A DNA stretch of 64,000 nucleotides from Clostridia bacterium (GCA_017397955.1 JAFQHL010000008.1:1-64000); one strand, 5' to 3'. Positions 51,510 through 59,996 are shown, numbered from the stretch's first letter. Notes: generated by a model from the letters alone, not told the origin. A program made the numbers and translations.

Positions 51510-51947
51510 ATGAATGACAGCTACAAAAAATATGTAGAAGATAGAGCAAAACGCTCACCTTGCTTTGTTAATACTCTAAAGGCTTTATGTGTGGGTGGCT
51601 TGATTTGCTGTGTCGGTAAAGCGATAACAGAACTGTACACGTTTATGGGTGCAGAGCTAAAAAACGCGCAAACTTTAAGTACAGTAACACTTGTTTTCAT
51701 CGCAGGACTGCTTACGGGTATAGGCTGGTTTAGTGCAATGGGCAAGTTTTCCGGCGCGGGAACCCTTGTGCCAATAACCGGATTTGCAAACGCAATAGCT
51801 TCACCCGCCATAGAGAACAAGACAGAAGGACTTATATACGGTACTTGTGCAAAAATGTTCGTAATAGCCGGTCCCGTTATAGTTTTCGGTACCTTAGCCT
51901 CTTCATTGTACGGAGTGATATATTATGTTGTGGAAAAGGTGATGTGA
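51510..51947 (+). CDS. spoVAC: Stage V sporulation protein AC
   Basis: 145 residues. It has a hydrophilic N-terminus, then membrane helices with the family sequence LCVGGLICCVGKAITELY and FSGAGTLVPITGFANAIASPAIE. SpoVAC is a mechanosensitive-type channel component for dipicolinic acid movement in the forespore inner membrane. GAGGTGA precedes the ATG. Followed after one base by spoVAD. Confidence 0.96.
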   Translation: MNDSYKKYVEDRAKRSPCFVNTLKALCVGGLICCVGKAITELYTFMGAELKNAQTLSTVTLVFIAGLLTGIGWFSAMGKFSGAGTLVPITGFANAIASPAIENKTEGLIYGTCAKMFVIAGPVIVFGTLASSLYGVIYYVVEKVM

Positions 51948-51948
51948 T

Positions 51949-52944
51949 TTGAACAAAATTTTTGCGTTTGACAATGTTTGTATAAACGGCTTTGCTTCTG
52001 TGGTAGGCAAAACAGAAAAAGCAGGCCCCTTGTCCTATTGCTTTGATATGTGTGAGGAAGACGAATACTTCGGCAAAGATACCTGGGAAGAAGCAGAAAG
52101 CGAGATGGTTCACCGATGCATAAACATATTGCTTAACAAAACGGGACGCGCTCCTGACAGCTTAAATCTCATTTGCGGCGGGGATTTGCTTAACCAGTGC
52201 GTTGCAAGCAGTTTCGGCGTCAAAGAATGGGGCGTGCCGTATTTGGGCTTGTACGGTGCCTGCTCTACCTTTGGAGAGGCAATGCTTGTGGGCGGCGGAA
52301 TGGTTTCCGGCGGTTTTGCGAAAAACGCTTTAGGTTTTGCCAGCTCTCATTTCTGCTCCGCGGAAAAGCAATACCGTTTCCCCTTGGAATACGGCGGCCA
52401 GCGCACGCCTACAGCCCAGAATACCGTTACGGGGTGCGGTGCGGTCCTGCTTGAGAAAGGGCAGGGGAAGATTATGCTGAAAGACGGACTTGTGGGCAGA
52501 ATCGTGGATGCCGGCATAACAGATGTCAATAATATGGGCGCGGCAATGGCAAAAGCAGCGGCGGATACCTTAAGGCGGTATTTTGCATTAAGCGGCAAAT
52601 CTCCAAGCGATTTTGATATAATCGCAACCGGAGACCTTGGCAGAGAGGGCTATGAGCTTTGCTGTGAGCTGCTAGGCGATGCCTATGAGAAAATAAAGGA
52701 TAGGTATACAGACTGCGGTATGATGATTTTTGATATGGAAGGACAGGATGTCCACTCAGGTGGGTCGGGTTGTGGGTGTAGTGCTTCCGTTACTGCAGGT
52801 TATTTTCTGCCGCGGCTGAAAAAAGGCGAGCTTAAAAGAGTACTGCTGGTCCCCACAGGCGCGCTTATGAATCCAACCACGGTGTTTCAAGGACAAAGCA
52901 TAGCGGGTATAGCCCATGCAATATGCTTTGAAAGGCAGGGCTGA
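51949..52944 (+). CDS. spoVAD: Stage V sporulation protein AD
   Basis: 331 residues, thiolase-like fold. Landmarks are LICGGDLLNQCVASSFGVKEWGVPYLGLYGACSTFGEAM and VHSGGSGCGCSA near the C-terminus. SpoVAD binds dipicolinic acid. Start is TTG two bases after the spoVAC stop, with AAAGGTG ahead. Together with spoVAC and spoVAE it marks the organism as spore-forming or of spore-forming ancestry. Confidence 0.96.
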   Translation: MNKIFAFDNVCINGFASVVGKTEKAGPLSYCFDMCEEDEYFGKDTWEEAESEMVHRCINILLNKTGRAPDSLNLICGGDLLNQCVASSFGVKEWGVPYLGLYGACSTFGEAMLVGGGMVSGGFAKNALGFASSHFCSAEKQYRFPLEYGGQRTPTAQNTVTGCGAVLLEKGQGKIMLKDGLVGRIVDAGITDVNNMGAAMAKAAADTLRRYFALSGKSPSDFDIIATGDLGREGYELCCELLGDAYEKIKDRYTDCGMMIFDMEGQDVHSGGSGCGCSASVTAGYFLPRLKKGELKRVLLVPTGALMNPTTVFQGQSIAGIAHAICFERQG

Positions 52945-52945
52945 T

Positions 52946-53305
52946 ATGTTTATAGAATATTTAAAGGTGTTTTTGGTAGGCGGCATAATCTGTGCAATAG
53001 CACAGGTGCTTATCGACAAGACTGCAATGACAGGTGCACGTATTCTGGTTTCCTTTGTGGTGGCAGGCGTGGTGCTTACGGGCATAGGCGTGTACCAACG
53101 GCTTGTGGATTTTGCCAGCGCGGGCGCAACGGTGCCCATAGTGGGCTTTGGTTATACGCTGGCAACCGCAACCAAAGAAGCCGTTGATAAGGAAGGTCTG
53201 CTCGGCGCGCTGACGGGCGGGCTGACTGGCACCGCCGCAGGAATAACCGCCGCCGTGGTCTTCGCCTTTATATGGTCGCTTGTCTTTAAAAGTAAGCAGA
53301 AATAA
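52946..53305 (+). CDS. spoVAE: Stage V sporulation protein AE (SpoVAEb)
   Basis: 119 residues, four membrane segments, with LKVFLVGGIICAIAQVLIDKT and AGATVPIVGFGYTLATAT typical of SpoVAEb. I start at the ATG one base after the spoVAD stop; the longer frame would overlap spoVAD by 29 bases. It completes the minimal AC-AD-AE set; the wider operon genes are not next to it. Confidence 0.95.
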   Translation: MFIEYLKVFLVGGIICAIAQVLIDKTAMTGARILVSFVVAGVVLTGIGVYQRLVDFASAGATVPIVGFGYTLATATKEAVDKEGLLGALTGGLTGTAAGITAAVVFAFIWSLVFKSKQK

Positions 53306-53338
53306 TAAAGGAATAAGTGTAAATATTAAGTGAATAAA

Positions 53339-53375
53339 CCATCCCCCTGTAAGCGTGTCGCCTACAGGGGGATGG
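53339..53375. repeat. Repeated palindromic hairpin, copy 1
   Basis: A 13-base perfect stem (53339-53351 with 53363-53375), continuing with one mismatch to a TGT loop. The core 53341-53373 recurs at 57127-57159 with one base changed in the loop (T to C). It could serve as the spoVA terminator, although the following sequence is not a clean U-tract. Confidence 0.85.
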
Positions 53376-53410
53376 CTTGTGTGGAACGTTGTATTCAGAA
53401 TTTTGTACGC

Positions 53411-55648
53411 TTAAAACTCGGTAATAAGCTGTGCATCAAACTTTAATATTTGTGCCGCATCAAGGCTGTTAACTACGCCGTCGCCGTTAATGTCAGCCGC
53501 CGCAAGTCCTTCACCTGCAAGAGTAATGAGCTGTGCATCGTGCTTAAGCACCTGAGCAGCATCAAGGCTGTTGACTATACCGTCGCCGTTGACTTCTCCT
53601 ATGAGTCGGCAGGATTCCTCTTCAGTGTTGATTGAATCGATTTCCATGATAAAACCTTTAATATTTGCATTCGCTTCGTTAAAATCGTTCCATTCAAAGG
53701 GAAACGTTCCCAAATACATTTCCACGCCGTCCATGTAGTTTGGTTCTCCTTGGAGCCAATACGTATATTCAAAAGGTTCGCCGGTTACCCACTCCCATAT
53801 CCCGTCTTGATCTTCATCCGAAGCTCCGAGCCATAAAGGTACGCCCTCTATGTTTAATGAATCTATATCCGCCTGTTCATTTTCATCAGAAACGGTCAAA
53901 AGATGACCGCCATTAGCTTCACAAAATTCTTTAGCAGCCCTCCACGAAATATTTTCGTCGTCCACACGGTACAATATGCACACACGACCGTCAAAGTCCT
54001 CTTGACTTCGCACTTCATAGATTCTGGAATAATATCGCGCTGTGACAGTAAGGTCAGAGGTTATGTTACTGTAATCGACATCCCATTCTATAAAGGTGCA
54101 ACCTGAATGATAAGGGGGGACGGGAGCTATTGCGGCAGAACCATAAGCAACTGTTTGTGTGCTTATAACGGTGTTGTCCCAATCCATAAATGTTACGGTG
54201 TATGAGCTTGTAGCGTAAACTGCCGTTGTGACGATGTCGGTTGTGACGTTTGTATAAGGAGTATCCCAATAAGAGAAAGTATAGCCTTCGCTTGTGGGAT
54301 TGGCAGGAGGTGTAGCGGAACCGCCGTAGGGAACGGTTTCTGTTTTAAGTACTACGCCGTTGTAATCCGTAAAGGTAACGGTGTAAGCCGCAGGCGCCCA
54401 CACTGCGTAAAGGGTTGTATTTCTGTTGTAAGTAAAACTGCTCCCTGCATAGTATGCAGGATATGTGGAATTTGGATTTTCAGACCACCCGAGGAATACA
54501 TAGCCGTCACGGGTGGGGTGAGTAGTGCTTAATATAAGCTCTTCGTCATAGTTTTTCACTTGCATCGATGGTGCGCCGTACCCGCCGTTCGCATCGTAGG
54601 CAACCGTACTTTGTACTGACCAAATTTGGTTATTACTTCCGGTATAAGTTTGAACGATTACGTTTTGATTGGATTCAACCGTCATAGCGCAGCTTGTATT
54701 CATAACGTTGCGTATTACGTAGCCGCCGCTTACTTTTTCAAAATACCACCACTCAGAGGTCTCGCCGAGATCATCGTAAATGTTAACGTTACAGCCGCTT
54801 GATACAGTGTTTCCGTAAGAGTTTATGACTCTTGAAACACATAACTCAGGTCTAAGCTTGTATGCACCGTTGCTATTGACATTTATAAAATTCATTTGGA
54901 ATTCAACAGGCTCGTTTACGGAAGGGAAAGAAAGCTGCCAAGTTCCAACGTTTTGTGTTTGCGCATCTTTGCAACCATTAACGGATAAGTATAGGCCATC
55001 ATAATTGTTCTTAATGTAGTACATACCTTCGGCAAAGGTGGAGTAGGTGGGGGAAGGAGTTTGCTGCGAATTAAAAACTGAATCATACGAAGTTGCGTGG
55101 TAAATTTTTTGTATAGATACTTTTGATTTTGCAAGTGCATAATTATATAAAACTTTATTCGTAGTGCCAGAATCTCCGTTTGAATGGTAAATGTAATAAT
55201 AAGTAGCGTCTTCTCCTAAATATATAAAATAATGGTTACCGCCCGTTGATTTCCATTTCATATGAACGGCATCTCCAACAGAGGGGGATGAAACAACAGT
55301 TGCAGTTCTCCAGTTTTGACCAAAGATATAACCAAAACAATATGTAACAAAACCGTTGCAGGAATGTCCATTTCCAATACCCATATTTAGTATATCTCGG
55401 CCAGAAGGAAGACCACCACGAGAGGGTATTTCGGACATACTGTCTTCGCAATCGTATGCAGGATATGTACACCCTGCATCATCAAATGCGTTTCCGCTTC
55501 TTGTAAAATATGAACCTGTTGGATAAACTGCCACTAAATCATTAATTTTAGACTGAACTCCGTTTGTCGCGCTTGCGTTTAACGTACTAAAAGAAACGAG
55601 AGTGATTAACAGAACTAGTGTGAGCAACAAAGAAATGATTTTTTTCAT
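53411..55648 (-). CDS. Secreted papain-like hydrolase/lectin protein with B-repeats, C-type lectin and dockerin
   Basis: 745 residues. The signal peptide ends near 27 (LNASA). The N-terminal domain has GHSCNGFVTYC with Cys97 and GGNHYFIYLGED with His139, the Cys-His arrangement of CHAP/NlpC-type amidases or peptidases. A ricin-type beta-trefoil lectin region (about 205-345) follows, ending NQIWSVQ. Three Listeria-Bacteroides repeats come next (about 350-550), then a C-type lectin-like domain (about 560-680; GGHLLTVSDENEQ, then WLGASDEDQDGIWEWVTGEPF). The last 60 residues are a type I dockerin with two calcium loops (VNGDGIVNSLDAAQ and INGDGVVNSLDAAQ). It suggests assembly onto a cohesin scaffold not in this window. 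GGAG precedes the ATG. Confidence 0.88.
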   Translation of the reverse strand: MKKIISLLLTLVLLITLVSFSTLNASATNGVQSKINDLVAVYPTGSYFTRSGNAFDDAGCTYPAYDCEDSMSEIPSRGGLPSGRDILNMGIGNGHSCNGFVTYCFGYIFGQNWRTATVVSSPSVGDAVHMKWKSTGGNHYFIYLGEDATYYYIYHSNGDSGTTNKVLYNYALAKSKVSIQKIYHATSYDSVFNSQQTPSPTYSTFAEGMYYIKNNYDGLYLSVNGCKDAQTQNVGTWQLSFPSVNEPVEFQMNFINVNSNGAYKLRPELCVSRVINSYGNTVSSGCNVNIYDDLGETSEWWYFEKVSGGYVIRNVMNTSCAMTVESNQNVIVQTYTGSNNQIWSVQSTVAYDANGGYGAPSMQVKNYDEELILSTTHPTRDGYVFLGWSENPNSTYPAYYAGSSFTYNRNTTLYAVWAPAAYTVTFTDYNGVVLKTETVPYGGSATPPANPTSEGYTFSYWDTPYTNVTTDIVTTAVYATSSYTVTFMDWDNTVISTQTVAYGSAAIAPVPPYHSGCTFIEWDVDYSNITSDLTVTARYYSRIYEVRSQEDFDGRVCILYRVDDENISWRAAKEFCEANGGHLLTVSDENEQADIDSLNIEGVPLWLGASDEDQDGIWEWVTGEPFEYTYWLQGEPNYMDGVEMYLGTFPFEWNDFNEANANIKGFIMEIDSINTEEESCRLIGEVNGDGIVNSLDAAQVLKHDAQLITLAGEGLAAADINGDGVVNSLDAAQILKFDAQLITEF

Positions 55649-55697
55649 AAGAAATCTCCTTTTTAAATTTTATTTAACACTTGAATATTGAAGATGT

Positions 55698-56330
55698 TTA
55701 CTTTAGTTTGAATGATTCGTGCATAGGAGGTGTAATATCTTGCTCAAGTAATATTTTTACCCAATCATCGTATATGTCAAAACATCCCTTATAATACTCT
55801 GGGTACTCATTAAGCTCAAGCTCTTGAACCGCCGGATTGTTTACTGCTATAAAATATCGATATGACATTAAATCATCTATGGTTCGTATTTGTATAACTT
55901 TGTTCTTCACAAGGGCAGCAATTCCTTCTAAATGAACAAGGTAGTTGACAAGATGTTGACGGCTTTTTTGCTCAATGTTGAATTTCTTTTTAAAGTTGGT
56001 TATATCTTCTTCAGATAATTCACCATTCCGATGCTTGTTGTAAAATTTTTCAAGCTCCCACTCGATTGTATACATTTTTTCGTTGCTAACAAACTGTTGA
56101 TTTAGCTCAGTTATGAATTGGGCTTCGTTTAACAATTTGTTTTCTCTGTATTCCAGCCAAAAAGCAACTGCAGAAATTATGGTTACGATTGTAACAACTG
56201 TTTCGGTTATCCAGTTCCATTTAAAATAGTATTGACCGCACAAATAGAAACAAACGATGCTTAACATTAATAGTACAAATATCGTTTTTCTTATACCGTT
56301 GCGTTCTTTAATTTTTCTCTTTTTTATCAC
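55698..56330 (-). CDS. Two-helix membrane protein of unknown function
   Basis: 210 residues. A basic N-terminus (KKRKIKERNGIRK) is followed by two closely spaced membrane helices (FVLLMLSIVCFYLCG and TVVTIVTIISAVAFW), then a long cytoplasmic helical domain rich in Glu, Lys and aromatics. I do not recognise a family. Start is GTG with AGGAG six bases ahead. It lies between the secreted protein (49 bases downstream) and the small beta-rich gene, inside the hairpin-bounded block. A lone TATAAT-like box upstream has no clear -35. Confidence 0.65.
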   Translation of the reverse strand: MIKKRKIKERNGIRKTIFVLLMLSIVCFYLCGQYYFKWNWITETVVTIVTIISAVAFWLEYRENKLLNEAQFITELNQQFVSNEKMYTIEWELEKFYNKHRNGELSEEDITNFKKKFNIEQKSRQHLVNYLVHLEGIAALVKNKVIQIRTIDDLMSYRYFIAVNNPAVQELELNEYPEYYKGCFDIYDDWVKILLEQDITPPMHESFKLK

Positions 56331-56393
56331 TATTTACTCCTAAAATTATCATAAATTTCACTCAATTATAGGCGTCGGTAAATAATTATCGGC

Positions 56394-56759
56394 CTAATCG
56401 TTGGATTTTGTATAATCACCTGCGCCAACCGTTATGCCCCAAAAGTTTATGTATTCCCCGTTTAGATCATAGCTTACGGTCATTACGTCGTTTTCTATTG
56501 AAATGTGGCAGGTGCCGGTATTTAAGAAAGAGTCTAAAAATTCAAATGAGCCTTTTCCGTTGGTCAGGCGCAAGGTGCCGTTACAGTCGGCAATGCTGTA
56601 AGCTTGCCCTCTGATAGTAGTAATCGTAACTTTTATCACGTCGCCTTGTTGTTCAGTTACGTTTACCGTGTATACATCACCGTGTTCTGTATGCTTCCAC
56701 AAACCGGTATAATCGGGCACAACAGTAGTAGGGGAATAATCTTTTTCATAATTTAACAA
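56394..56759 (-). CDS. Small beta-rich protein of unknown function
   Basis: 121 residues, no signal peptide. Strand-rich, alternating pattern (TGLWKHTEHGDVYTVNVTEQQGD, then CHISIENDVMTVSYD) that would suit a lipocalin-like or small beta-barrel fold; this is a guess from pattern. AAGGAA precedes the ATG. It has its own consensus promoter, divergent from the XRE regulator gene. The family is not recognised. Confidence 0.65.
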   Translation of the reverse strand: MLNYEKDYSPTTVVPDYTGLWKHTEHGDVYTVNVTEQQGDVIKVTITTIRGQAYSIADCNGTLRLTNGKGSFEFLDSFLNTGTCHISIENDVMTVSYDLNGEYINFWGITVGAGDYTKSND

Positions 56760-56789
56760 TTCCTTCTATAAATTAAATCTAATGTACAC

Positions 56790-56818
56790 AGTATATAACG
56801 TAAAGGTCTATTTGTCAA
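56790..56818 (-). promoter_or_regulatory. Consensus promoter of the small beta-rich protein gene
   Basis: On the minus strand, TTGACA (56813-56818), 17 bases, TATACT (56790-56795). Confidence 0.8.
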
Positions 56819-56839
56819 CTAAAATTTTGGTATATAATT

Positions 56840-56868
56840 TTTACATTAGATATTTTACGCATTATATA
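56840..56868 (+). promoter_or_regulatory. Candidate promoter of the XRE regulator gene
   Basis: TTTACA (56840-56845), 17 bases, TATATA (56863-56868). A perfect TATAAT at 56833-56838 is an alternative -10 but only 15 bases from TTGTCA. The sequence is AT-rich, so the assignment is uncertain. Confidence 0.45.
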
Positions 56869-56895
56869 ACAAAACATTTTGAGGGTGTGGTTGAA

Positions 56896-57123
56896 ATGAA
56901 GCTTAGAATTGATGAGATTTTGAAAGAAAAGGGGAAGACAAAATATTGGCTTTATATACAGCTTGGACTCAGTTATCAGAACTTTAACAAGATAATAAAT
57001 AATCAGACCAAGGCTATAAAATTTGAGAATCTTAAGACAATATGCGACATATTGGAATGCACCCCCAACGATCTGTTTGACATATATTATAAGCCCAAGT
57101 CCGAAACACCCTCCGAACAGTAA
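56896..57123 (+). CDS. Short XRE/Cro-type HTH regulator
   Basis: 75 residues, almost entirely one helix-turn-helix domain: MKLRIDEILKEKGKTKYWLY, the turn GLSYQNFNKIIN, and IKFENLKTICDILECTPNDLFD, the HTH_26/YozG pattern. No sensor or dimer extension is present, and the tail is short and charged. The ATG at 56896 follows GAGGGTGTGG. The longer frame reaches into the promoter region. Divergent position suggests it controls the small beta-rich gene or the whole block. Confidence 0.85.
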   Translation: MKLRIDEILKEKGKTKYWLYIQLGLSYQNFNKIINNQTKAIKFENLKTICDILECTPNDLFDIYYKPKSETPSEQ

Positions 57124-57126
57124 AAC

Positions 57127-57159
57127 ATCCCCCTGTAAGCGTGCCGCCTACAGGGGGAT
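57127..57159. repeat. Repeated palindromic hairpin, copy 2
   Basis: Same 33-base hairpin as 53341-53373 except one loop base (C for T). It begins four bases after the XRE stop and 15 bases before the recR stop, so it can terminate both converging transcripts. Confidence 0.85.
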
Positions 57160-57173
57160 AAATTATACATAAA

Positions 57174-57761
57174 TTAAAGCTCTGTTCTGCGTTCTATTGC
57201 TTTGGATAGGGTAGAAACATCTGCATATTCCAGTGTTGCGCCCACCTGCAACCCGTAGGCAAGGCGGGTCACCTTGATTCCGTGGGGAGATATCAGCTTT
57301 TTGAGATACATCGCGGTTGATTCGCCCTCTATGCTGGGGTTGGTTGCCACAATAATCTCCTTAACGCTGCCGTCAAGGCGGCGCACCAGCTCTTTAACCG
57401 TAAGCTGCTCAGGACCGATGCCGTCCAGCGGAGAGATAACGCCGCCGAGCACATGGTAAACACCGCTGAATTCACGGGTTTCCTCAATAGCGCTCATGCT
57501 GCGTGAATCCTCAACTACGCAGATAACACTTGTGTCCCTGCGCTCGTCGGAACAAACATCGCATTTATCGTATTCGCTAAGCGTGCCGCAGACTTTGCAT
57601 AGCTTAATACAGCCTTTTGCACCCGTAAGCGCGGCTGCAAACTCTTTGACTTCGGTTTCGGGCAGAGAAAGTACATGGTAAGCCAAACGGGTTGCGGTTT
57701 TTCTGCCTATGCCGGGCAGCTTGGAAAACTGGTTTACAAGCCGTTCAAGTGACGGGGTCAT
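57174..57761 (-). CDS. recR: Recombination protein RecR
   Basis: 195 residues. Helix-hairpin-helix at the N-terminus (PGIGRKTATRLAYH), a four-cysteine zinc site (CKVCG and CDVC), then a Toprim domain (ICVVEDSRSMSAIE and ATNPSIEGESTAMYL). With RecF/RecO it loads RecA at gaps. It starts two bases after ybaB, in the conserved dnaX-ybaB-recR order. Confidence 0.97.
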   Translation of the reverse strand: MTPSLERLVNQFSKLPGIGRKTATRLAYHVLSLPETEVKEFAAALTGAKGCIKLCKVCGTLSEYDKCDVCSDERRDTSVICVVEDSRSMSAIEETREFSGVYHVLGGVISPLDGIGPEQLTVKELVRRLDGSVKEIIVATNPSIEGESTAMYLKKLISPHGIKVTRLAYGLQVGATLEYADVSTLSKAIERRTEL

Positions 57762-57763
57762 AA

Positions 57764-58111
57764 TTAAAACAGACCGGGCATACTAACATTGCCCGTAACC
57801 TTGGACATCGCCTCGCTGTTGGTGGTTTCCACCGTCTTGTATGCCTCATTAAATGCGGCAACCAAAACATCCTGCAGTGTTTCTATATCATCGGGGTCAA
57901 CAATAGCAGGGTCGATATCAACAGACTTTACAACCTTGTCGCCGCCGATAACAACGGTAACCACGCCGCCGCCTGCTTTTACTGTATATTCTTTTTCTTC
58001 AAGCTCTGCCTGCAGTTTCTCCATATCCTCCTGCATCTTCTGCGCCTGCCTAATCATTGCGTTCATATTCTGGGGGCCGCCGCCCATACCTTGAGGAAGT
58101 CTAACTTTCAT
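57764..58111 (-). CDS. ybaB: YbaB/EbfC nucleoid-associated protein
   Basis: 115 residues. An N-terminal Gly/Gln/Met-rich stretch, a helix of the coiled-coil type (QKMQEDMEKLQAELEEKEY), a beta section with GGGVVTVVIGGDK and the conserved C-terminal helix (DVLVAAFNEAYK). It forms DNA-binding dimers. Located between dnaX and recR as in most bacteria. Confidence 0.95.
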   Translation of the reverse strand: MKVRLPQGMGGGPQNMNAMIRQAQKMQEDMEKLQAELEEKEYTVKAGGGVVTVVIGGDKVVKSVDIDPAIVDPDDIETLQDVLVAAFNEAYKTVETTNSEAMSKVTGNVSMPGLF

Positions 58112-58126
58112 TGTCCTTGTACTCCT

Positions 58127-59665
58127 TTATAATAATTCTTCAAACAACATACTTGTCTGCACCGTGGTTTTGGGTGCCTTTTCTATCTTAACCACGGTGG
58201 GTGCGCGCATTACTTCATGCGCACAGGCTGTAATAAGTTCTAAAGCCTTGGGTGAGGAAAGCTTATCCTCGGCTATATCGCTGTCGGGCGTTATGCACAA
58301 GGTACCGTCCTTTAATGTAAAGCTTGCCGTGGAAGCAAAGGCGTATACCGTGCCGGCGCCCTTTCTTGAAAGGGATTCCAAAAACTCTGCGCGTTTGCTG
58401 AAGGGGGTAGATTTCACTTCGGCAGGAGCCGCCTTCGGTGCAGGTGTTTCTGCAATCTTGGGCTTTTCCACGGGTGTGGTCTTGGGCTGTGCGGGCTTGA
58501 CGGGTACGCCTGCTTCAAGCGCGGAAACCCTTGCACGCAAAGCATCCACGCCGCCTACCAGCAGGGGAGTGGACAGCTTGATAACCGCCATCTCTGCCAC
58601 AAGCTTTTTGTTCTGTGCAGAATATCCAAGCCGTGACTGCGCTTCCGAAAGCACCTCAAAGAAATATAACAGTTGTTCTTTCGTTACCTGCTTTGCAAGA
58701 CTGCACAGCTCTTCAAACATAGATTTGCTGAAACAGAAGGAACTGCCAAGCTTGTTAAGCCCGATGCCGGGCAGGCTTTGGATAACCATCAAGTCGCGTG
58801 TCAGGTAGTTTAGTTGTCCTACAAGTGTTGCTAAATCTCTGGAGTTGCGGTACAGCTTATCCAGTATCCCCATAGCCTCGGAAACATTGCCCTCAGCCGC
58901 ATAGCGGAGTAGGGAAACGACCTCTTCATTGTTAGCTATACCGAGCTGTCTTTCCGTGGAGGCGTATTCTATTTTTCCGTCGCCAAGCGCAGCTGTGCAG
59001 GACTCCAAAAGACTCAGTGCATCTCTCATTGCACCGTCGGAGAGTCTTGCTATAAGATTTACGGATTCTTCATCAATATCAATGTTTTCTTCGTTGCAAA
59101 CGTGCTTGACTCTGTCGCCTATAACCTCGGCATCAATACGTCTGAATTCAAAACGCTGACAACGGGAGATAATGGTGGATGGGATTTTTTGAAGTTCCGT
59201 TGTAGCAAGCACGAACATTACGTATTCGGGTGGTTCTTCCAAGGTTTTTAGTAATGCGTTGTTTGCACTGTCCGTAAGCATATGAACTTCGTCCACGATA
59301 TAAACACGCTTTTTTAGGGAAGAAGGCGGGTATACTACCTCGTCTCTAATAGCGCGAATACTGTCAACACCGTTGTTGCTGGCTGCGTCTATCTCCAGCA
59401 CGTCTGTTGCTGTGCCGCTGTCGATAGCTATACAAGACGAACACTTTCCGCAAGGACTGCCGTCTGTTGGGGCTTCGCAATTTACGGCTTTCGCAAGTAT
59501 TTTCGCACAAGTGGTCTTTCCCGTGCCGTGTGTGCCGCAAAACAGATAGGCGTGGGATACTGTAGAAGAAAGCACTTGGTTCTTAAGTACGGTGGTGATG
59601 TGCTCTTGTCCGCAAACTTCATCAAAAGCACGGGGACGCCATTTTCTGTATAAAGCCCTGTACAC
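58127..59665 (-). CDS. dnaX: DNA polymerase III subunits gamma and tau
   Basis: 512 residues. Walker A is GTHGTGKTT (44-52), a zinc module has C's in CEAPTDGSPCGKCSSC, Walker B reads YIVDEVHML and the sensor LATTELQKIPSTIISRCQRF. The C-terminal tau part is short and has an Ala/Pro-rich linker (TPVEKPKIAETPAPKAAPAE). The clamp-loader subunit starts from GTG with GGAGG ahead, 25 bases after the SRP RNA. I saw no obvious slippery site for gamma formation. Confidence 0.95.
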   Translation of the reverse strand: MYRALYRKWRPRAFDEVCGQEHITTVLKNQVLSSTVSHAYLFCGTHGTGKTTCAKILAKAVNCEAPTDGSPCGKCSSCIAIDSGTATDVLEIDAASNNGVDSIRAIRDEVVYPPSSLKKRVYIVDEVHMLTDSANNALLKTLEEPPEYVMFVLATTELQKIPSTIISRCQRFEFRRIDAEVIGDRVKHVCNEENIDIDEESVNLIARLSDGAMRDALSLLESCTAALGDGKIEYASTERQLGIANNEEVVSLLRYAAEGNVSEAMGILDKLYRNSRDLATLVGQLNYLTRDLMVIQSLPGIGLNKLGSSFCFSKSMFEELCSLAKQVTKEQLLYFFEVLSEAQSRLGYSAQNKKLVAEMAVIKLSTPLLVGGVDALRARVSALEAGVPVKPAQPKTTPVEKPKIAETPAPKAAPAEVKSTPFSKRAEFLESLSRKGAGTVYAFASTASFTLKDGTLCITPDSDIAEDKLSSPKALELITACAHEVMRAPTVVKIEKAPKTTVQTSMLFEELL

Positions 59666-59689
59666 GGTAAAACCTCCGTCTTATAAAAT

Positions 59690-59990
59690 CAAATATACAG
59701 AATATGACCATACGCCCACCGTCGAACAAAATGAACACGCGTTAATCTAACTCCGGCTTCAAAACAGGCAACCCCACGGCACATCGAAGACACCGCTTAA
59801 TGCTGCTTGGTTCCCCACCTGACATGGTTCACGGCTTTCAATTGCGTAAGACCCATTCATCAACAGCCTTTGATAGATGCAGCCGCACCCACAAAGCCCT
59901 CAAAGTGGACATCACCCCTGCTATAGCGGATTGCAGGTACAAGGCACCGCTAACTCCCCGGATAGTATGGCCATATTCTGTATATCTGTA
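59690..59990 (-). ncRNA. ffs: Signal recognition particle RNA, large Firmicutes type
   Basis: About 300 bases, minus strand. The 5' and 3' ends pair (AGAATATGGCCATAC with GTATGGTCATATTCT). The Alu part has GGGGAGTTAGCGGTGCC and CCTGCAATCCGCTATAGCAGGG. The helix 8 core reads GTCAGGTGGGGAACCAAGCAGC; the GGAA tetraloop is at 59811-59814. Compared with Bacillus, the closing pairs CC/GG are swapped to GG/CC, a compensatory change. It is the RNA of the SRP with Ffh, guiding membrane protein export. The gene sits directly upstream of dnaX, the standard Firmicutes position. Ends are approximate. Confidence 0.93.
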
Positions 59991-59996
59991 GCACTC

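Noticed and set aside
53339-57159. Insertion sequence or transposon with terminal inverted repeats
   Set aside because: The repeated element is itself a palindrome, no transposase or integrase lies between the copies, and no target duplication is obvious.
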